The notes under the pieces: model-generated
Told to the model about the DNA's origin: nothing
The model's database searches: none
Seen by the model: the letters and a program-made list of their open reading frames with translations, nothing else
In this document: piece by piece, positions 55,548-64,000 of the stretch
Numbering within the stretch: the first letter of the stretch is position 1
Layout: each line of letters starts with the position of its first letter
NCBI GenBank assembly: GCA_020740775.1
Contig: JAHEWK010000002.1
Coordinates: forward strand, 496,001 to 560,000
DNA: 64,000 bases
Source of the DNA: Ilyonectria destructans
Lineage: Eukaryota > Ascomycota > Sordariomycetes > Hypocreales > Nectriaceae
Direction of reading: 5' to 3'
Position numbers and translations under genes: made by a program

Positions 55548-58500
55548 ATGCCTTACCTCATTGAGTCAAATGAATGGCGCTTGCTCCAGGGACTAGGGCT
55601 CCTGCTGAACCACAGGAAGGCGCGATATCATGAGCAGCTGGAGCCGCTCATCCATCGCAAACAAGTGCGTCCCAACGCCGAACTATTCGAATTCGAGCTT
55701 CGCCGCGCCTTCATGTTCAAGGAATTTGCTCGGAATCTCGATGCAATTGAGTTCGCGCAGTGCCAGGCAAAGCTGAACGGCCTCTGTTCGTTGCTGGATG
55801 AGCTTGCGTGGCCTCGGAGCACCCACTGCGGCCCAGAGAGTCAGGACTATCCCCGTTTACGAGCATTGACCAGATTTCTGAAGTCGACATCCGGAGCGGT
55901 TGACCTAGCCAATGGTCCCAACGAAACACTTTTCCGACTTCCTCACGACGCTGTCTACCTTGTCAGCTGTCTGAACGTTGTCACCGAATGCAACAAAACC
56001 CTCAGTCGACTAATCGAGTCACCTCCGCAAGAATCGGCCATTCGGTCGCTTCAGAGGCAGAAGAAGAAGAGGACGTGGGAGAAAGCTAGGATACGAGATC
56101 GGACCACGCGCGTCCTTGGTACTTTGTTTGAGCACTTCAGGTGTGGAACGCCACATGAAGTGTTGCTCAAGCTCATTGAGGACCCCGACGAGGATTCAGT
56201 GTTACCGAGTTTGCCACTCATGCTCTCGCCATGTCCAGAATTAGAATTGTGGCACGAAGCGCGGTGCGCCTCTGTCGATTTGTACGTTGGTCAGCCCCTA
56301 CGTTTATGCGACCTTTCTTCTTTTTTTCGTTCACTTACCTGATCGGCAGAGGCGAAACTCCAATTTCATCTATCCCCAATATCTGTACAGATCTCCGACA
56401 GCAGACCAATCAAGGAAGGGCGTTGACCCTGTTCATTGAGAAGTACGGGTTGTTCGGTGCCTGGGCAAGTCCTACTTCTTCCGGGACGGGCCCATCATCT
56501 AGGGAGTCTCTTGACCAACTCATCGCAAAAGGGGCTTTCAAGCGTCTTGATCTCGACATGTTATTCGACAAGGCGCCTCCAGCAAAGTTTAACCCCAAAG
56601 ACAAGCGAGCACTTGCTATCAAACTCGGTTTTTGTCTCATGGACTTCTTCGACACCAACCTCACCTCGAAGAGGATCTATTTCTTGCATTCCTCGAAATC
56701 AGGTTTAGAGAAAGGCTTCCCACACCTGGCCTTTGGCTCGAAGCTTTCGACAGCCGATGCAGACATTTCCCGGATAGGCCACCCTGCACTGCTGTCTTTC
56801 GCAAAGCTGTTGCTAGAAATCGACTTTGGCCAAAGCATTGACCTAGATATCAGTCCTCACAATAGCCAAAATGCAGCCGCCTGGGCGCAGCTCCTGGATC
56901 GCGTAGGTCTCCTCGCAGAGGAGAGAAGCGATTCGTATCTCCAAGCCATTAGGAGCTGCCTTCTCGTTCATTTCAAGATAGCGGAGGCGCTGAGGTCTCG
57001 CGACCCTGATCGCAAAAGTCCAGATTCGACAATACGAAAAACGCTCTACGAGGAAGTTGTTCGCAAACTCGAGCTTGGATTTGCTGAGTCTGTTCCCAGG
57101 GCTGCTCACAAACGGCAACGATCAGAGTCGCCACCTCCGTTTGACCACATGGACGAGGATCAAGCGGCTGGCTCCACAAAGTCGACCCTTCAGTTCGTGC
57201 AGCCTGAACAGAGAGTACTTGGATACAAGAGACGACGCGTCCCGGAGCCACAGCAGTGGCCACTCCCTGCTGTGTCTGGGTTGACCTTGGAAGAAACTAG
57301 GGGCCGTGGCGATAATACACCGGCCGAATACCCCAGAAAATGCAGCATTGCCCGCTTTGTGAGCAGTTACCACAGCCATTCGTCCGAGGTCCCGCAGCTG
57401 AACAACGGCCTCTCCACGAAACCCACGCAACACATATCTGTTGCCTCAAACTAGTATGCCAGCTCCAAGATTTTTAAGCTCCGTCAAAAGCGACGTCACT
57501 AATAGTCTGCTCCGTTTGTCACTAGTTTCACCAGGCCCCCTCGACAAGCATCCAGCCGAGACGATTTCGAGATCGCGATTATCTGTGCGTTGCCTCTTGA
57601 GTACGACGCCGTTTGCTACATCTTCGACGAGTTCTGGGACGAAGATGGCGATCAATATGGAAGAGCCCCAGGAGACCCAAATAACTATACAACTGGACGT
57701 ATAGGGAACTATAACGTCGTTCTGGCTCTCCTGCCGCAGGCTGGCAAGACCAAGGCTGCAAGCGCAACCGCCAGTATGCGTATGAGCTACAACGGCCTGC
57801 AACTGGCCCTTCTGGTCGGAGTATGTGGTGCTGTACCTCATAGCCGGGACGCTGAGATTCTGCTCGGTGACGTAGTCATTAGTAAGACGGTAATTCAGTA
57901 TGATTTCGGCCGGCAGTATCCAGATAAGTTCATACGCAAGAACACTATCTCAGATAATCTTGGACGGCCCAGTACTGACATCCGTAACCTGCTCGCTATA
58001 TTCGAGACAGATCGTGGCCTCGATTGGCTAGAACAACGCACCGCCTACTTCCTCCAGCAGATCCAGGCCAAAATCGATCAGACAAGTCGTCGGGGCAAGT
58101 ACGACCGTCCTAGGGCAGCGGAGGATAAACTATTTGAGTCCACCTACCGCCACAAACATCAAGTATCGCCGAGCTGTATCTGCCGCAACTGCGCCAGCGA
58201 CTCAGACCCCGTTTGCGACGAGGCTCTTAGCTCGTCCTGCGCTGACCTAAATTGCGACGACAGACATCTTGTCACACGGGAACAGCTCCGAGCTAGGGAG
58301 CAGTCAGAGCGCGGCGGCGGCGACATAACTCAACCGGCGGTGCACGTGGGAGCTGTTGCGTCGGGAGATATAGTGATGAAGTCCGCTGCCGATCGAGATA
58401 GGATCTCGAGGGAATCGGGCGTGATTGCGTTCGAGATGGAGGGTGCTGGGGTTTGGGATGAAGTGCCTTCCATCGTAGTCAAAGGAGTGTGCGACTATTC

Positions 58501-58603
58501 AGACTGCCACAAACAAAAGGGCTGGCAGAACTTTGCGGCAGCAACGGCAGCTTCAGCATCTAAGGCGATCCTAGAACGGTATATCCGAAAGATAAAGCAG
58601 TGA
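55548..58603 (+). CDS. DUF7580-like plus nucleoside-phosphorylase (PNP/MTN) fusion protein
   Basis: Exons 55548-56281, 56350-57453 and 57526-58603 join in frame to 971 residues. Residues 1-245 are helical (FEFELRRAFMFKEFARNLDAIEF). Residues about 250-560 look like the fungal DUF7580 region (LAIKLGFCLMDFF, KRIYFLH, HPALLSFAKLLLEIDFGQSI). A variable linker leads to the phosphorylase domain from about residue 625: EIAIICALPLEYDAV, LLVGVCGAVP, VHVGAVASGDIVMKS, the base-site motif FEMEGAG, and KGVCDYSD with the catalytic Asp. The 72-nt second intron (GTATGC donor, CACTAAT branch site, CACTAG acceptor) falls on the TAG that would otherwise end the first part. Splicing turns this into Tyr, and the phosphorylase half has no convincing ATG of its own. 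Such domains serve as effectors in fungal NLRs. It is divergent from the ankyrin/GEF gene. Confidence 0.78.
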
Positions 58604-58882
58604 ATGCGGCTGCTGGTGACTGTAAGTACAGCCTGGGGTACCCTTGTCACCTTTGGTAATAGCAGCGGGCCGGTCGAGGGCCTCAATAGTCTGGATCTGA
58701 GCAAGAAGAATGTGAGGTTGGTCCGACAGACACTGGCGAACTTCATCACTGAGAGAATAATTTGAGACATCAACTGGCTGCTTATTTATTCACCAGATGT
58801 GCGCACCTGCTACTTGCACTTGATTGTTCGAACAGCGAATCTTTATCGGAAAATTCCTTTGCCAATGGAGTTATCCAGAGAG

Positions 58883-60257
58883 CTAAACTTCCGGTCTTTT
58901 ACCATAGAGCGAATAGCTATAACGGCGTTAGTTTAGATCGGTGAATGAGAGATAGAAGGAATACATACACAGGCCAGTAGGCGTGTATTGCCGGGTTGTT
59001 CAAGTCCTTCCTTACTTCGACCAGAAGTAAATTAACCTCCTCTGGAGTCATGCCATGGCCCCTAGTCAACGGTGCCATAGTGAACGCCTCCAGTCCGGAG
59101 GTCATATTCTCATTGTTCCAAGATCCAATTTCTTTCAGCCTCTTGTCTTTGGGCCAAGTATTACTCGGCCACTTGAGATGGGTCTCCACAACATCGACAA
59201 AGCCAATTTCGGTCATTAAACCTTTGAGATTCCCAAACTCTTGATATTCACGGCCAAACTTCAAAGCCGCTTCACAGCAGAGCCTAATCGTTTTGGCAAG
59301 TGCATGATCATCGGTTAAAGTCCCGTCATCCGACTTGCATACAATGTCTATCTCTTGGAGCTCGATATAGCCACCCGGAGCGAGATTTCTGCGTAACTTA
59401 GAGTTATTGAAATGTCGTAAGGATTGTATGCAGGTTCTTGCTTACTCAAAGATTTGACGGAGATAGTCCGGCCAGCTGGCGATACTGGATGTCATCATTC
59501 TGCTATGAATATAATCGAACTTGTTAGAATAGGTCCAGTTCTCTTCAATATCATCAACAAAGAACTCCACGTTAGGCGGAACACTGAATAGTACATTAGC
59601 GTTTCTCAGAGGGTTAGGTAGTGGCAGGTCAAGTCGTACAAGCTAGGTTGTATAGGAGACAAGTCAACGCCGACAACCTAAGGGAAGTTAATCCCAAATC
59701 TGGAAAGCAAGGGAGGTTTCGACTGACATGGACCTCGGGATGCTCGTCACCGAAGTCTATGGCCCAGAGGCCGGTACCAGTTCCCAAGTCAAGAACCCGC
59801 TTTGGGTGGACGTGCGAATTGTTTGGAGGGGCGAGACCGAGCTTGTCGTTGAAGCTGAGAAGAAACAAATGATGTTGTAGGTCTTCGGTGAATGATTTAG
59901 CGTATGAAAGATACAGATGATTAGGCTGTTCATCATACCAAGCCTGTCATTTTCTTTGTCGTCGTTGGGCAGCTTATACTCTGGAGTCACATATTAGCAA
60001 GTAGTAAGCTCCTATAGGGACACGAAAGAAGTTTCTTACTCCCATCTTTGTACCGATGGTATGTTCTTCCGTTTTCCCGCCTGTAGTCCATTATGGAGCT
60101 TGCCAGACTGTCGGTAGAAGACGCAACCTCCTGAAGAAAAGCTTTGTCAGCAACTGCCCTCTATCTTCTCTGGAGTGTTGGTATTATCTACCGATTCCAG
60201 GACTGATTCATGATCGTTGTCGTGATGAACCTCATCTTCGGGGCGGGGACCTCCCAT
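58883..60257 (-). CDS. LaeA-like (TAM-type) SAM-dependent methyltransferase
   Basis: Eight exons fit in frame to 327 residues: 60192-60257, 60040-60130, 59939-59980, 59728-59882, 59640-59677, 59446-59583, 58969-59388 and 58883-58916. Introns are 50-61 nt with GT-AG borders. The start MGGPRPEDEVHH leads into the family region SSIMDYRRENGRTYHRYKDGKY, PNDDKENDRLDLQHH, the SAM motif RVLDLGTGTGLWAID, GVDLSPIQPSFVPPNVEFF, FDYIHSRMM and APGGYIELQEID, and it ends HAYWPVYSLYGKRP. These proteins resemble LaeA, the velvet-complex regulator of secondary metabolism, and the many fungal paralogues whose substrates are unknown. Because it needs seven introns and one 38-nt exon, it is easily missed in unspliced scans. 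All pieces agree in phase and no damage is visible. It lies tail to tail with the phosphorylase fusion gene. Confidence 0.9.
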
Positions 60258-61588
60258 GGCTGTGACCGAGATCTAAAGTGATGGTTCAATTATGTTGGTC
60301 CAAACATTCCACAAAGCTCACGTCAGATTTATAACCTGCGAAAGTAGGGGAAAGGCGCTGCTGGTTGGTGGAATGAGGACAAGCATGTGATCGGCAACAA
60401 TACCATGGTTTAGCTCGGCGGTGAGGCGCAAATCATGCCACTACAGAGCCAACATGTTATGCAGTTGGTAGTTGAAGATGCGGGGTCTCGGCTGAAGCGA
60501 GTGATTGTTTGACAGTATTCGGACTGCTCGTTCAGGCAGAAAAAGCAGTGGTGCCCTCGTTTTAAAACACCAGAACAGTAGATCCCAATACCTGACACGA
60601 AAATTGAAGTCTCACATACTGCACCGGCAAACAAACGCCAAAGTTGGTGATCGGTGAGGTATTGCGCGTCATATTACGACTTGGCGACAGATACCATGCA
60701 TATCCCAAACCCCAGAAGGGTAGGTAAATACAACTCCCCTTCCCCTGTCCGCACATCTTCTGGCGGGGCATTCTAAAGCTGACACGAGTCGAACCTCAGT
60801 GGAGAGAAAGATCCGCCACTACCCGAGCGAATTTGGGGTCGTTAATGCATCATACGTCCCCCTTACAGGCATCAATGATACAAGATAAAGACGCACAGTT
60901 TAGCTCACCGTTTTCAATACCTGCAGTGAAGTGGAGACCCACGTCGCATACCGCTGCAGACACGGAACTGCTTTGGGCACACTGAAGCGGACAAGACTAA
61001 CTGTAGAGCGATTGCTAAGATTTTCCCACGCATCTCACTATAGTAAGACTATAATCAAACCCATAAAGGGCTTCGGAAGAATCAAGCAACGCCAGGAGTG
61101 TTACCAACTTCGATTTCTGCCGAGACATGCCCTGCTGAAGGGACGCGTCAAATCGCTTCATAAATATGAAATCGCCTTTTGAAGCCAATTATCCGGATCA
61201 TGCCGGCTATTTTACATTTCAACAAATCTGTATGTATTTAGCCTGTTTGTAGTCACTTACCAAGGTACCGCCTGCCTCATTACAAGGGGGCCAGCAGGTT
61301 ATTTACCGGACTGGCCCTGACCCTTAATCTTCTCACTGCCCAAACTGAGCTCTTCACTCAACATTCCGGCATTCAAACGCTAGAATATGACCTTGGGATA
61401 GTTTGAAAACAGCAAATGCAACCCTTCCACAAACCATAAAATAAAGAAATTAATTCGACTGAATCCTTATATAATTACTTGATATTCTGTAGGTATGAGT
61501 ACATTTCGCATTACTGTTAAAATTTACTATACACTAGGTAAACACTGAACCAAATATTCAGCAAACCTTGACAGTGACTAATTATTCT
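60258..61588. other. Intergenic, no supported gene
   Basis: About 1.3 kb between the methyltransferase start and the end of the second APH-family gene. Short frames on both strands show no recognisable product. The AT-rich stretch 61430-61590 is the 3' flank of the kinase gene. Confidence 0.45.
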
Positions 61589-62899
61589 TTACATAAGTCT
61601 CCGCTCCTTGTATTCATCGTAATCCATAATAAGCCTCTCTAGCACCTCTCTTACATTGGCCTCTGCCTCTCTCAGCTTAGCCTGCAACTCTTCTCCCTTC
61701 CAGCCGCCAGGCAAGTACCACGGCGCGATGCTGCCCACAAGCGTCTCAAGCCAGCAATTGCGCTTCCAGACAGATGGGTCAAATCCGCGCACTGGCGTCG
61801 CGATCCCGTTCTCGTGCAGGCGCGCCAAGTATGCCTTGTAAAATTCACGCGGCCACTCCCCACCATTGTTGACAACGTCATCGTTCAGGAACTCTTCGAC
61901 GGGCGGGAAGAAGCCTGCAAATTCAAAGTCGACGAGACCAGTGATGCGGGGTGGCTGGCCCGAGACGAGGACGTTACGTGCAGAGAGGTCGTAGTGCGTC
62001 AGAACGAACTCGCCAGGAGGGATGCCGTCGCCGTCAGTAAGCTCGAGGTGCGGGAGCTGGACGGATATGAAAGTACGGAGCGTCTCTACGAGGGATCTAT
62101 TTGGGGCGTAGGTATCGGAGGTTTCGAGTTCTCGCAGTTTGTTCACCAGCCTCACCCGGTAGTACTCGTTGGCAGTGGTGATAGGCTCGTCGACCTCGAT
62201 GCCTTCTTGGATGATGTCGCGGATGGTTAGAGCTGTGCTGTCTGTTACAGGCACAATTTGCTCTTCAGAGTCTCCTTGTGGGAGACGGATGTTTCCGCAT
62301 CGCTTTTGATGAGGGATGTCTCGTCGCAAGCACGCGACGATATCGCCGAGCTGCTTGGCCAAGTCTGTGAGGGTCGCATCGTTCAGGTCGGCGATTGGCA
62401 TTGGATGTCCAGGAACATATGACATTAATATCCACCCGCCATGCTCAAGCCTTTCTACGCCGGATGGCATATCAAGGGGACGTGTCCTTGTCTGAGATGA
62501 GGTCGCATAAGTAACCACATGTCCATCCTCGGACCAGGCCAGGGCACGCGGCGACGGGATGCCGGGGCAGTATCTCTGGAGAAGCTGGAAACAAGACACT
62601 TCGTTTTGAATCTTGTTGGCCCCAAAGAAGCGCCCGTTGACCTTTAAGACGACCTGCTCTGGCTGACACAAGGTGCCCGGTAGTGACGAGGCCTTGCCGA
62701 CAGAGTGCTTGAGTTGCAGAAAGTAGATGCGGTTATTGAAGGACATTCCGGATGGAATCTGCGTAATGGATGCTAGGTCATAGTCTGGGAGCCCAAACTT
62801 AACAATGGCTTCAATCTCTTGACGGAGCACGCGAACACCTGCGGTAGGATGATGGGAAGGCGTCGGTGGCCGGCCACGCTCAAGTTCGTCAATGTCCAT
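61589..62899 (-). CDS. APH-family phosphotransferase (kinase-like)
   Basis: A single exon of 436 residues starting MDIDELERGRPP. The N-lobe contains ITQIPSGMSFNNRIYFLQL and VVLKVNGRFFG with the nucleotide-binding Lys. The catalytic loop is THYDLSARNVLV near residue 297 (HxDxxxxN), and the metal-binding segment is GLVDFEFAGF. The C-terminal tail is helical and charged. The family includes fungal kinase-like proteins of unknown substrate. It is only distantly similar to the copy at 37761-39086, so the two are not a recent duplication. The coding frame is intact and no introns are needed. Confidence 0.9.
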   Translation of the reverse strand: MDIDELERGRPPTPSHHPTAGVRVLRQEIEAIVKFGLPDYDLASITQIPSGMSFNNRIYFLQLKHSVGKASSLPGTLCQPEQVVLKVNGRFFGANKIQNEVSCFQLLQRYCPGIPSPRALAWSEDGHVVTYATSSQTRTRPLDMPSGVERLEHGGWILMSYVPGHPMPIADLNDATLTDLAKQLGDIVACLRRDIPHQKRCGNIRLPQGDSEEQIVPVTDSTALTIRDIIQEGIEVDEPITTANEYYRVRLVNKLRELETSDTYAPNRSLVETLRTFISVQLPHLELTDGDGIPPGEFVLTHYDLSARNVLVSGQPPRITGLVDFEFAGFFPPVEEFLNDDVVNNGGEWPREFYKAYLARLHENGIATPVRGFDPSVWKRNCWLETLVGSIAPWYLPGGWKGEELQAKLREAEANVREVLERLIMDYDEYKERRLM

Positions 62900-63218
62900 A
62901 GTGCAAGAGAATATCGATATTGAAGGATGTTACGTTGTTGCTTCCGCTACTATTCAGTGAGCATCCCTCAGGTTAGCTAATATAATCTCTCTTATACTAT
63001 GACAGTTTTGCGATATGTTGCTCTTAAGGGCTATTTCGAAAATATTCAGATAAACGAGATATATAGCCGGCGTGACTCATATGGCGTGCGGGGTCTCTAT
63101 AAGTGTAATGAGGATTCGGGACCGCCCCACTAGCTAGGCTATGTGACTGTATGTAGCCTAGGGGGCCTCACCCCCTTTTCTATATATATTCACTTAGGGT
63201 TTACTTTTGGAACCTTCA
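62900..63218. other. Promoter side of the APH-family gene
   Basis: This 319-bp region runs between the kinase start and the LTR fragment. It is moderately AT-rich with several TATA-like stretches (for example near 63180). No gene is supported. Confidence 0.4.
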
Positions 63219-63341
63219 TGTCATGATCTGGCTTATGGTGTACGGGGGTATAGGGTAAGTTGGGACGTAAGGTGTATGATCTAGTATGATCAGGACGTCG
63301 AGGTGAGCAATATAGGTTACAGTCTAGTAATATTATAATGG
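63219..63341. mobile_element. Degenerate fragment of the LTR found at 12046-12388
   Basis: Beginning TGTCATGATCTGG, this segment aligns with the first 120 or so bases of the solo LTR, including an identical GATCAGGACGTCGAGGTGAGCAATATAGGT core. Most differences are C/T or G/A transitions, as left by repeat-induced point mutation. Homology stops at about 63341, exactly where the truncated phosphorylase gene begins. The remainder of the LTR and any target duplication are missing. Confidence 0.85.
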
Positions 63342-63342
63342 T

Positions 63343-63678
63343 TTAGGCTACAGAAGCAGCCGAAACAATTCCTGTAGTCCGTGAAGAAAAGCAAACAATG
63401 ACCACATGATGATCTCCTACGCAACCCAACACGTTCGTGTTGATGTCTTTGTGCCTTGCCGGAAGTGCTTTGTGTAGTTGGTCCAACATGGCCCTTGCTG
63501 CGGCCATTTCCGTAGGCAGCGCGCAAATCCAACCGACAGTATAGTCTTCACAGTCAAAGGTAGGCTCGACGGCGGCGCTTGGGACAGAGTCGGATTCGGT
63601 CAGAGAAAAGGAGCTGACGGCGGGCTCCAACAAGGGTTCGGATTGAAATGTATCTTCCACCTCCATCGGCGGTGCCAT
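63343..63678 (-). pseudogene. Truncated nucleoside-phosphorylase-domain (NLR-type) gene start
   Basis: From the ATG at 63678 the frame runs 111 codons: a low-complexity acidic leader, then DYTVGWICALPTEMAAARAML and VLGCVGDHHVVIVC. This is the beginning of the phosphorylase-like domain that opens many fungal NLR and ankyrin proteins. The expected leucine/glycine-rich segment after VVIVC is altered (CFSSRTTGIVSAASVA). The frame stops at 63343, where an LTR fragment begins. The rest of the phosphorylase domain and the downstream NB-ARC or NACHT and repeat domains are absent from the left side. It is therefore a relic broken at or near a retroelement junction. It is related in type, but not closely in sequence, to the domain at 57600-58600. 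Confidence 0.8.
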
Positions 63679-64000
63679 CCCGAAAGCATTATTGTCAGAG
63701 GCCAGTATTCTACTTATGAGATACTAAGATGAACTCTCCCGACTTCTTTATGGCCACTTTCATACGATTTGTTCATGTCATACCTTCACGATAATCTAAC
63801 AGCCCGCGAAAATAACTCCTGTGTACGCTCACGTGGGTATCTTGGCACGTTTGGAGCTAGCGGCCAGAGAACCGTGCCATGGCATAATGATGTCATCGGC
63901 TTACAACAGTTCTTATTGGCAGAGACTGTCGAGCGTAATAGGCTCTTTATAAAAGCTAACTTAACTGCTCTGCCCCTTGATACAACTTTAAAGAGGTTCC
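63679..64000. other. Right-edge region, no gene seen
   Basis: The last 322 bases hold no supported coding frame. A TATAAAA-like motif near 63950 could belong to a gene beginning outside the window. Confidence 0.35.

Noticed and set aside
57441..57704. Separate start codon MPQTSM / MPAPRF for the phosphorylase gene
   Set aside because: This frame does not lead into the phosphorylase domain. The 72-nt intron model joins the upstream exon in phase instead.

Overview
The window is nuclear DNA from a filamentous ascomycete (Pezizomycotina). Introns are short (about 50-80 nt) with GTRNGY donors and CTRAC-type branch sites. Other fungal signs are an integrated fungal fatty-acid synthase alpha chain, Zn2Cys6 regulators, fungal GH78 enzymes and relics carrying C-to-T / G-to-A transitions like those left by repeat-induced point mutation (RIP). 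The sequence alone does not fix the genus. No rRNA, intact tRNA or CRISPR was seen.

Layout. 1-16 kb: the N-terminal half of a TPR/CHAT-type protein running off the left edge; a dead cytochrome P450; an intact Svf1-like gene; a hAT-type MITE with an 8-bp target duplication; about 2.3 kb of unassigned DNA; a secondary-metabolism-type O-methyltransferase; a solo LTR with a 5-bp target duplication; and a GT64 (exostosin-like) glycosyltransferase. 16-25 kb: a complete FAS alpha gene with no FAS beta beside it, then a broken amino-acid/choline permease. 25-50 kb: two intracellular GH78-type enzymes that bracket a CIA30-type gene, an NLR pseudogene, a type-B carboxylesterase, an APH-family kinase, a sugar-porter MFS gene and two tandem fungal-TF genes, only one of which has a zinc cluster. 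The GH78, MFS and TF genes look like a rhamnoside-use neighbourhood. 50-64 kb: a divergent pair of large multidomain genes, a LaeA-like methyltransferase with eight exons, a second APH-family kinase, and a truncated nucleoside-phosphorylase-type NLR start that abuts an RIP-marked fragment of the same LTR.

The most unusual content is the divergent pair. The leftward gene (50020-55174) splices in frame into about 1,566 residues: a helical N-terminus, zinc-finger-like segments, ankyrin repeats, a RhoGEF (DH) domain, a BAR domain and an SH3 domain. It fuses the front of a fungal ankyrin/zinc-finger receptor-like protein to a Tuba/DNMBP-like membrane-remodelling GEF. The rightward gene (55548-58603) splices in frame into about 971 residues joining a DUF7580-like region to a nucleoside-phosphorylase domain of the kind found as an effector in fungal NLRs. 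They share a 373-bp promoter with a repeated palindromic motif. With the TPR/CHAT gene, the NLR pseudogene and the truncated phosphorylase gene, the window is rich in fungal self/non-self-recognition-type genes. Exon models were built by hand from frame, splice consensus and remembered family patterns; no database or transcript was consulted.
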